This document shows positions 1-6,700 of a stretch of DNA of 8,901 nucleotides, piece by piece (the stretch's first letter is position 1; the number at the start of each line of letters is the position of its first letter). The position numbers and the translations under genes were made by a program. The stretch comes from Clostridiales bacterium (GTDB lineage Bacteria; Bacillota; Clostridia; Oscillospirales; Butyricicoccaceae): contig JAHZFK010000044.1 in NCBI GenBank assembly GCA_019421385.1, forward strand, positions 1 to 8,901, read 5' to 3'. A model generated the notes under the pieces. The model made no database searches, was not told where the DNA came from, and was given only the letters and a program-made list of their open reading frames with translations.

Positions 1-467
1 TTGTGTCCACGCGGCGTCTGCCGCAGCATGGCTTCCAGTTCAAGCTGCGCAGTGCTGGACAAGGGAACGGCGCGGATTTTGCCGCCCTTGCCCTTGACCG
101 TCAGCTGGCCGGTTTTGATAGCGCGTTGGGCGGTCGCGGTGTCCAGCCGGAAGATTTCATGGACGCGCAGGCCGCAGTGCCGTGCCAGACAGATTGCAGC
201 GGCGTAGTCTTCGCGGCCTTCGCCCCACGCCTTGCCGATCATACGGTTGACCTCTTCATCGCGCCAAGTGCGATCTACTTTGCCGAACGTGCGCCGCTCC
301 AGATCAAGCATCGCGTTGGTCGGCAGCTTGGGGTGTTTGCGGCTCGGCAGCTGGTCGTGAAAAAATCGGATGGCGGCGAGATCGGTTTTGATGCTGGATG
401 CCGCGCGGCGGTTTTCCTTATGCTTTGCAAAATTGCGCGAATGCTCTCTACTGTCTGGAAAAATCAA
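1..467 (-). pseudogene. Tyrosine recombinase (phage-type integrase), fragment lacking its N-terminus, cut by window edge
   Basis: Read on the minus strand, one frame stays open from position 467 to the window edge (155 visible residues). It carries hallmarks of a tyrosine recombinase. The end of the core-binding domain includes IKTDLAAIRFFHDQLPSRK at about residues 26-44. The catalytic domain has the first active-site arginine in CGLRVHE (Arg101, about 165-167), then the beta-hairpin lysine region KGKGGK (residues 125-130). The remaining catalytic residues (H-x-x-R, H/W, Tyr) would lie left of the window. The frame begins straight after a TAG (468-470) with no ATG near its start. Family members normally carry several tens of residues more of N-terminal helical domain, so the 5' end appears lost. 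A weak upstream ATG (519-521) in the same frame has no ribosome binding site and runs into that TAG. The G+C-rich frames on the plus strand here are shadows. Family assignment is firm; pseudogene status is inferred. Confidence 0.8.
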
Positions 468-588
468 CTAGTCTATGCTATGCTTAATTAAAACAGATTT
501 TTTGTCTGGGAGAAGGGGCATATTTTTAAAACTGTGACTACATCAGGAATGATGATGTGTGTAAATAATGCGAGGTGTCGGTAGCTAC

Positions 589-628
589 AACAATTGAGTT
601 TTTGCTGGGGAAGTTGCAAAACAATTGA
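589..628. repeat. Pair of 9-bp direct repeats AACAATTGA upstream of the helicase
   Basis: AACAATTGA occurs at 589-597 and again at 620-628. The copies are 31 bp apart, close to three helical turns, and each contains the palindrome CAATTG. The second copy ends six bases before the helicase Shine-Dalgarno. The same-face spacing would suit a pair of regulator binding sites, but two short A+T-rich matches can arise by chance. Confidence 0.3.
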
Positions 629-634
629 AGGGGC

Positions 635-640
635 GGAGGA
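635..640 (+). promoter_or_regulatory. Ribosome binding site deciding a GTG start for the helicase
   Basis: GGAGGA at 635-640 is an excellent Shine-Dalgarno, seven bases before GTG at 648. It favours this GTG over the in-frame ATG at 594, which has no comparable site and would add residues with no resemblance to the rest of the protein. Confidence 0.75.
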
Positions 641-647
641 ATTTCGC

Positions 648-2560
648 GTGCAAGAATACTTGAAATCTTATGTGCAGGCTGTGATACAAGGCTCTGAAAG
701 CTATTATCGATACCTGACGGAGCATCAGCGCGGGTTGATCGAGTACCGGGTTTTGAAAATAAGACAGGAAGGATCGTACTTTGTGCTAACTTTGCGGTCT
801 TTGCTTTCATATGCGGATATGGTGCAGTTGCGGATCGAGAATAAGATATATACACAAGAGCAAATCAAGCCAACGGAATATTGTGAGCAAACCAATGAGT
901 TGACCGTGCGTCCATTGGATGAGTTGCGGCAAGTGTTGGCAGATACTCCGATACATAAGATAACCGTAATCTCGGATTTACGCTTTTTGGTGAAACGGGT
1001 GGAAGACTGGTACCGCAGTTATGGGCTGCAAATTGCGCTGCCTACACAATTGGGTTCGGTTTCGCTGCCAAAAGATGTGGCTTTGTCATCGCAGGCTTCA
1101 GAGGAACAGAAAAATGCTGTTGTAGCAGCGTTATCGCAGCCTTTTTCCTACATTTGGGGTGCGCCGGGCACGGGGAAATACAGGCGGAGTTATTGCAGAT
1201 TGAAGCTGCAATTGCTGCAAATCAAGAACAACTGGACAAATTAGCAGCATATCGCAATTTTTTATCCTTTGAAAAGGCACAAGATTCTCTAGAGAGTGCA
1301 TTGCCGGATTGGCAGAAACGAATGTAGCAGCAACAGAAGCAAGTTCTGAAGGAGATTGCGCATAGCAAAACAGAACTGCAGATGTGGGCATCGAATTGGA
1401 AACCGTTGCTGCAGTCTGCTAAAAAAATACGTGAAACGTGTTTTGCAACCGATTTTGCGTCCTTATGTGTTCAACTTGAACGGGCACGCAAAATTTTGGA
1501 GGAGAAACGGCCACAATACGAAGATTGCGGGGTGTGGTCTGAAGCCGGGCTGTTGGAGAGTAAAAAAGACTTAGAGCAGCAAAAAGCCAATTGCTTAAAA
1601 CAAAAAGAAAATTTGGAAGAGCAGGGCAACGGCATACGCTGGCACGAATGCTTGGTGCTGGCGGGAACTGTGGATACTTGTCTGTATCGGATGCCGCCGA
1701 ATGAAGAATTGGCTCCTGCTCATATCTTTTTGGACGAGGCAGGGTACTGCTCGCTGATCAAAGGTGCTGCGCTGCTTGCTTACGCTTGTCCAGTAACATT
1801 TTTGGGAGACCATATGCAGCTACCGCCGGTTTGTGAAATGCCTGATGAGGATATGCAGGAAGGCAGGCAGCCGAATGTTTGCTTATGGGCACAATCCGTG
1901 TTGTTTGCAGAGGATATTTTCACACAATCAATTTTGCAGATTGCGAATACATATTTAATGCACCTGCCTGCGCGGTTTGAAAAACTGAAGCGTTTTGATT
2001 TGACACATACCTACCGCTTCGGGGAAGCGTTGGCAAATGTTCTGGCCCAAACGGTATATTCCAGTTCGTTTTATGGCAACCCTGCGCATAAGACGGATAT
2101 TTTCGTCTTGCACGCCGCAGCTTCGCAGGAAAAAGTGAAAAAACGCACCAGTTCGGCGGAATGCCGTGCAATCTCTTCTTATATCCAATCGCATCCTGAT
2201 GAGCAGATCGGGGTGATTACGCCATACAAAAATCAGCGGGATGCGATACGGAACCTGTTACCGCGTTCGTCAGGTTGGGAGGATAAGGTTTTAACGGTAC
2301 ATGGCTCGCAAGGAAGGGAATGGGACACAGTATTATTCAGCGTTGTAGATACGCTGGATAAATGGTTTACTGATTCCGACCGGTTGGAGAGCAATGGAAA
2401 ACGTGTCATCAATACCGCTGTCAGCCGCGCAAAACGACGTTTGATTCTTGTGTGCGATGCAGAGTATTGGGGGATGCAACATACTCAACTGATCGGGCAG
2501 TTGTTGAGAGTTGCAGAGAGATATGACGGTCTTTTGCAGTCAGACATTTCGAAGGTTTAA
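648..2560 (+). pseudogene. Superfamily 1 (Dna2/Upf1-like) DNA/RNA helicase with coiled coil, disrupted
   Basis: The first piece (GTG 648 to about 1178) encodes an N-terminal domain of about 165 residues and Walker A, WGAPGTGK (1155-1178). Directly after the lysine, where T/S and motif Ia should follow, the reading frame changes. The frame then continues (1178-2557) as a charged coiled coil, interrupted by TAG at 1325-1327. It goes on to motif II LDEAG (1730-1744), motif III GDHMQLPPV (1805-1831), motif IV-like THTYRFG (about 2003), ITPYKNQRDAI (about 2216), motif V VHGSQGREWDT (about 2300) and motif VI NTAVSRAKRR (2411-2440). It ends at TAA 2558. These motifs identify an AAA_11/AAA_12-type SF1B helicase. 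The missing Walker A threonine and motif Ia, the frame change and the TAG together mean no functional helicase can be made. The loss of motif Ia indicates a deletion of unknown size, not a single-base error. The original cellular role (repair, RNA processing or defence) cannot be read from the sequence. Confidence 0.85.
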
Positions 2561-2598
2561 ATTTAGAACAAATAGGATGTTGAGGAAAGAATAAAAAA

Positions 2599-2614
2599 TT
2601 TCTAGTCCTAGAAA
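2599..2614. promoter_or_regulatory. Perfect palindrome before the acetyltransferase start (operator or RBS hairpin)
   Basis: TTTCTAG (2599-2605) and CTAGAAA (2608-2614) are exact reverse complements separated by TC. The right arm abuts and partly overlaps the Shine-Dalgarno-like GAAAGGGA (2611-2618) of the downstream gene. It could be a DNA operator for a dimeric regulator. In RNA it could form a 6-bp A+U-rich hairpin with a GUCC loop that partly hides the ribosome binding site. No clear promoter is visible between 2561 and 2598. Confidence 0.4.
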
Positions 2615-2627
2615 GGGAATGTTAGAA

Positions 2628-3002
2628 ATGGTGGAATACATTGTAGATGATTGCAAACTAACCGCTGAGAGATTTATTCCCTTTGTCAATAGGATATGGA
2701 AAGGGGAATATGACTTACCGAAGACCGCCGTTGCATTGTCGCGGACGCTGAATATCACCGCGTATGAGGGTGGTGAACTGGTTGGCTGTCTGCGTATTTT
2801 GACGGATGGCTATTTCTTCGGGACAATCACTGAACTGTTGGTGCTTCCAGCCTACCAAAAACAGGGGATTGGAAGCCGCCTTTTGCAACTAGCAAAAGAA
2901 AATGCGCCTACGCTTCTGTATTTTGGTGCCCAGCCGGGAGTGGAGCATTTCTATGAAAAGAATGGCTGCAAAAAGAGTCTGCAATCGTACAGTTTCGATT
3001 AA
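2628..3002 (+). CDS. GNAT-family N-acetyltransferase
   Basis: This is a short acetyl-CoA-dependent N-acetyltransferase of 124 residues from the ATG at 2628. Motif A, the acetyl-CoA pyrophosphate loop, is clear: strand ITELLVLP (residues 67-74), then Q-K-Q-G-I-G-S (77-83) fitting Q/R-x-x-G-x-G/A, and the following helix. The motif B region ends in FYEKNGC (108-114), the usual C-terminal GNAT signature. The preceding strands (NITAYEGGELVGCLRIL, 42-58) are typical beta-2/beta-3. An ATG three codons upstream (2619) is only one base from AAGGG and is less likely; 2628 has the purine-rich stretch about ten bases before it. The protein is compact but complete for a minimal GNAT. The substrate cannot be deduced. 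The next gene starts 15 bases after the stop, so the two are probably co-transcribed. Confidence 0.88.
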   Translation: MVEYIVDDCKLTAERFIPFVNRIWKGEYDLPKTAVALSRTLNITAYEGGELVGCLRILTDGYFFGTITELLVLPAYQKQGIGSRLLQLAKENAPTLLYFGAQPGVEHFYEKNGCKKSLQSYSFD

Positions 3003-3017
3003 AAGGGGGAGAATAAT

Positions 3018-3473
3018 ATGATATCGATTTGCGGGACAGAGTGCTGCAAAGACTGTCCGCGTCTTGCTGCGTGTGGCGGATGCGAACAGGTGGATGGACA
3101 CCCCTTCGGCGGTGTTTGTGTGGCAGCAGAATGGGTGAAAGATGGCGGTCTCGAGAATCTCGCGCGTCAGAAAGACCGTCTGGTCAAGGAAGTAAATACA
3201 TTAGGTGTCAAGGGGCTGCAGGTGGACGACCTTTACTATCTTAGCGGTTGTTATGTGAATTTGGAGTATAGGCTTTCAAATGGGGCTTCGATAAAGCTGC
3301 TGGAAGATAATAAGGTGTATCTGGGCAACCAAATTGAGATCCCCGGTACAGAGCGTTGCTATGGCGTTGTAGGCGATGCGGAGTACCTGCTGGTGTGTGC
3401 GTATGGAAGTGGTGGATCTGACCCGGAGATTATAGTTTATCGAAAACGAAATTGTGAAGTGGAGGGAGCTTGA
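3018..3473 (+). CDS. Cysteine-rich DUF3795-like protein of unknown function
   Basis: This encodes 151 residues from ATG 3018, with a strong purine-rich site (AGGGGGAGA, 3004-3012) five bases before it. The N-terminal 34 residues carry a dense cysteine cluster: Cys5, Cys9, Cys10, Cys13, Cys19, Cys22 and Cys34, spaced C-x3-CC-x2-C-x5-C-x2-C-x11-C. This resembles the start of DUF3795-type proteins (CG-x2-C-x2-C-P...C-x-G-C) and suggests a bound zinc ion or iron-sulfur cluster. The remainder (about residues 45-151) is a mixed alpha/beta region without cysteine pairs or catalytic motifs I recognise. There is no signal peptide or membrane segment, so it is probably cytoplasmic. It lies 15 bases after the acetyltransferase and its stop codon sits inside the terminator hairpin, so the two genes form a closed transcription unit. 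The family call is by cysteine pattern only; function is unknown. Confidence 0.8.
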   Translation: MISICGTECCKDCPRLAACGGCEQVDGHPFGGVCVAAEWVKDGGLENLARQKDRLVKEVNTLGVKGLQVDDLYYLSGCYVNLEYRLSNGASIKLLEDNKVYLGNQIEIPGTERCYGVVGDAEYLLVCAYGSGGSDPEIIVYRKRNCEVEGA

Positions 3474-3490
3474 TGGCTCCTTCTTTTTTT
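3462..3490 (+). terminator. Rho-independent terminator overlapping the stop codon of the DUF3795-like gene
   Basis: The arm GAGGGAGC (3462-3469) pairs with GCTCCTTC (3476-3483), with one G-U pair and loop TTGATG. A run of seven T follows (3484-3490). The TGA stop of the upstream gene (3471-3473) lies in the loop. Stem and T-run are canonical for an intrinsic terminator. Confidence 0.85.
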
Positions 3491-3659
3491 GTTGATTCCG
3501 GTTGTATTGGCAAACAGAACAACAAAAGCCATTATGATATGAAACTTTCTGGAAAAGATCCAATGAACCATTTTTGATGCAGTGACTCTGATAAACAGAG
3601 GCGTTGCATGTACGCGGTGGGGTATGGCGGGTAAGTCGTATGAACACCTGCTACCGCGG

Positions 3660-3688
3660 TTGACAGGTAGTCGCACTTATGATAATAT
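3660..3688 (+). promoter_or_regulatory. Sigma-A-type promoter for the SLH-anchored peptidase
   Basis: There is a perfect -35 TTGACA at 3660-3665. Two overlapping -10 candidates follow: TAATAT at 3683-3688 (17-base spacer, 4/6 consensus) and GATAAT at 3681-3686 (15-base spacer, 5/6 consensus). Transcription would start near 3693-3697, leaving a leader of about 40 bases. A short dyad, ACCTG (3646-3650) and CAGGT (3664-3668), overlaps the -35. The upstream stretch 3491-3645 holds no gene or clear structure beyond a 5-bp hairpin (CTCTG/CAGAG, 3586-3600). Confidence 0.6.
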
Positions 3689-3689
3689 A

Positions 3690-3720
3690 CTAACTGTACT
3701 ATTGCAAATAATACGGTTAG
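3690..3720. promoter_or_regulatory. Near-perfect 14-bp inverted repeat at the peptidase transcription start, probable operator
   Basis: The arm CTAACTGTACTATT (3690-3703) faces AATAATACGGTTAG (3707-3720) across a GCA spacer. Twelve of 14 positions are Watson-Crick pairs, one is G-T and one (3699/3711) is a mismatch. The repeat covers the expected +1 and stops six bases before the purine-rich GGGGTGG (3726-3732). This is the position of a repressor operator. Alternatively the leader RNA could form a stable stem-loop. No regulator gene is in the window. Confidence 0.6.
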
Positions 3721-3737
3721 AGAATGGGGTGGATTGC

Positions 3738-6700
3738 ATGTTCAAAAAGATGACAGCATGGGTTCTCACAGCAGCATTGTTTGTGCCCATATGGCCGGCG
3801 CAGGCGTTTGCAGCTAGCTGGGAGTCGGACTATGGGTTTACAGAACTTCGGACGGAGCAAGCGGATGGAGGCACCTATCATCTGCTCGAGCACACAGATA
3901 CGGGTGCTCAGGTAGTGTGGCTGGACAACGGCAGCGAAACGCGCGAGTTTGCCGTCGGCTTCCGCACGCCGCCTGAGGACAGCAAAGGTGCGAACCATGT
4001 CCTTGAGCACTCGCTGCTGTGCGGCAGCGAGCAGTATCCCTTGAACGACCTGATGCACATTTTGCAGAACAGTTCGGTTGCACAGGAAATCAACGCCTTT
4101 ACGAGCGAGGACTATACGACCTATGTGTTCTCCACCACGGATGAGCAGGATTTCTACAACCTTGCGGATATCTACACCACTTGTGTACTGTTTCCGCGCC
4201 TGCGCACCGAGCCGAATATCTTCAAGCAGCAGGGCATCCGTACCGAATGGGTAAATGGCAAAGCGCAGTATAATGGCATTGTGTACAGCGAGCTGCGGTT
4301 GCGCAATCTGGACACTGCGCAGAACTCGCTGAACTTTGTGTCCAGCCAGTTGTACGAAAACCTGTACGGGGATACCTCGCCGACGTTTGATGCGGGTGGA
4401 GCGATCCCAGACATCTTCGATTTGACCTATGAGGATGTCATGCGGGTTTATGATACTTATTACACGCCTTCCAATATGCTGATTTATACAGCGGGCGAGC
4501 AGGACATTGATAAAACGCTCGCCATGATAGACAAGTATCTTGACCAAGCGGGTGATCGGAACCGCCCTACGATCCAAATTGATGCGGAGTCGGTCGCGCC
4601 GTCCAAATTGGTGCAGGAATACAATGTCACAGAAACAACGCAGACGGTTGATATTGGCTTTATGGCGCATGGTCCAAGCCTGCTGGACAGCAAAAAGTCT
4701 GAGGCATGTGGCGCGCTGGTGACCTGCATACAGCAAATGCTGCGTGCGCAGTTCCCAGACGCGCTGGCCTATACCGTGGGCGGCAATGCAGGCGGAGTCT
4801 ACAATGTCGGCGTCATTCTATCACAGGTACCAATCGCGCAGAAAGATGCGGCAGTCGCGGCGATGCAGCAGGTGCTTGCCGATATCGCGCAGAATGGCAT
4901 CCCAGCCGATATGCTGGACGACGCGCTCGACCAGCAGGAAGAGGCGCAGCAGTTCGGCCGTGAGGAGGTTTTCATGGGCTTCGCCTATGCGAATGATCCG
5001 CTGGCTTGTGTCGGTCGTGCGGAGGTGATCAGCGGTTTGCGGAACGATCCGGACTACTTCAAGGCACTTGCCGCCGAATGGAAGGACAGCCCGTATCAGA
5101 CCCTTGTGGTTTCGGGCAACGGGGCGACACAGCCGGAAACCTTCGAGCCGCAGCTGACCGCGTCGGAATTGGAGCAGGTCAAGCGGGACACCGAGGATTT
5201 CAACGCATGGCTCGATCAGTCGGACGATCCGGCTGTGCTTGCCCGCCTGCCGATGCTGGATCTGAAAGATTTTGCGGACGATCCGTTCTCGATGAACCAG
5301 ATAAACGAGACTGTAGATGGTGTGACGTATTATCTTAACGAGGAAGCACAGAGCCAGACACCGTCCTTTTCGTTATACTTTCCGGTCGAGGTCAAAAACG
5401 AGGACACTGCGCTGTGGTGTCTGTTGTGCGAATTCCTGAATGACCGCATGCAGGCGGCTGGTCTATCAGGATATCTGGGTATGTCTTCGGGCGAGCGGTA
5501 TGACGATCCGGATACTCTGCACCCAGCGCTGATCCTCGGCGGGTCTGGTGAAGCGGGCAAGGTGGGGGAGGCTGTGCAGACGCTTGGCGCTTGGCTGCAA
5601 AGCCCGCCGCTTGCGGATACGGCCGCGCTGCGTGCCTTTCTGACCGAGCGGAAGAGCGCGCTGCGCGCGCAGTACAGCGACCCGTACTACTATGAATACA
5701 GCATGATGCTGCAAGCCAGCACCCAGCCCAACCGGTTCATGGACAGCATTCCTGCGGGCTATGTGGGTGCGTCGATGTCGCATAAGGATTTCATTGATGC
5801 GGTGTCAGCCGATCTGGACGGCGACACGGCGCTGCTCGCGCGCATGCGCGCTTTGCTGGATAGCGCGCTGCATCGCACTGGTGTTGCGGCGGAGTTTACC
5901 GGCAGTCGTGCGGATTACACCGATTTCCAGCAGGCTGTAGCAGCTTACATTGCTGCGCTGCCCGCGGGGACGGGCGCATCCTCGTGCGAATGGCTGCCAC
6001 AGGGCTGGCCGAGTGCGCTGGTGATATCCTCCAACACGCAGGCTTCCAACCATGTGATGCTGGTCGGGGCATTTGAACAGAAGCCGGAAAGCATGGCGGT
6101 ATACGATGTGCTGGGTGCGGTTTTAACGGCAAAGTATATGCTGCCCGAGCTGCGCGACCGGCGCGGCGCGTACGGTGCGACGCTGCGCTTTGAACCGAAC
6201 GGCGTGACCATGGTATCTTCTGGCGGCGTGAGCGTGGATGAAGCGATTGCGGTGTTTCGGGGTGCGGCGGCATTTCTGCGCGCGCTGGAATTGGCGCCGA
6301 GCGAGCTGGCAGGCTTCAAGATCAGCGCGGTCAGTGAGTTTGACAACAACGCAGCATGGGAGCGCGCGAGCGGCTTAGGACTGGTGCGTGCAGGACGCAC
6401 GCAAGCGGATTACGCGGCGGAACGCGCGGCAATCCTCGCCGTCACCGAGGGCGATCTCAAAGCTTGCGCGGATGAACTGGAGCGCATGCTCCAGCAGGCA
6501 ACCGTGTTTGCGCAGATGACCAAGTCGGCAGCGGCTGGCGTGCAGTATCCGTTTGCAGCGTATGTGGACGCAGACACAGGCAAGGTGATGCCGCAGCTGC
6601 GAGACGATATTCCGGCGTCGAACGACACGACGCCGGTCACCCGCGGCGAAGTCGCGGAATTACTGGCGGACTGTCTGGTTGACCAGAGCGCGGCCGAGCA

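Larger units (their letters stand above)
468..647. other. A+T-rich junction between integrase remnant and helicase remnant
   Basis: This 180-base stretch holds no credible gene. Base composition changes abruptly from the G+C-rich integrase body to A+T-rich sequence at about 420-480, near where integrase similarity fades. That fits a recombination or deletion breakpoint. The stretch must contain whatever promoter served the helicase, but I see no good -35/-10 pair. Short signals present are two AACAATTGA copies (589-597, 620-628) and a 6-bp dyad, ACATCA/TGATGT (540-558). Confidence 0.5.

Noticed and set aside
3..491. Long plus-strand open frame of 162 codons
   Set aside because: It lies opposite the integrase frame, which carries clear recombinase motifs. 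The plus-strand frame is a G+C-driven shadow with no recognisable domain.
540..558. 6-bp dyad ACATCA / TGATGT with 7-base loop
   Set aside because: It is short, has no T-run and sits at no defined promoter, so chance is likely in A+T-rich DNA.
1165..1185. Programmed -1 frameshift in the helicase at CGGGGAAAT
   Set aside because: The heptamer GGGGAAA does not fit X-XXY-YYZ. The Walker A threonine and all of motif Ia are missing and an in-frame TAG follows, so this is deletion and decay, not recoding.
1382..2560. Stand-alone helicase C-terminal gene starting at ATG 1382
   Set aside because: The ATG lies in the middle of a coiled coil whose sequence continues upstream in the same frame beyond the TAG, and there is no Shine-Dalgarno. 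It is the 3' piece of the broken helicase.
3276..3647. Minus-strand frame of 123 codons across the 3473-3738 gap
   Set aside because: It would run through the plus-strand terminator and overlap the DUF3795-like gene. It has no ribosome binding site and no recognisable domain.
3717..4736. Minus-strand frame of 339 codons inside the peptidase
   Set aside because: It is opposite a gene with intact M16C motifs and has no coherent domain; a shadow of G+C-rich coding sequence.
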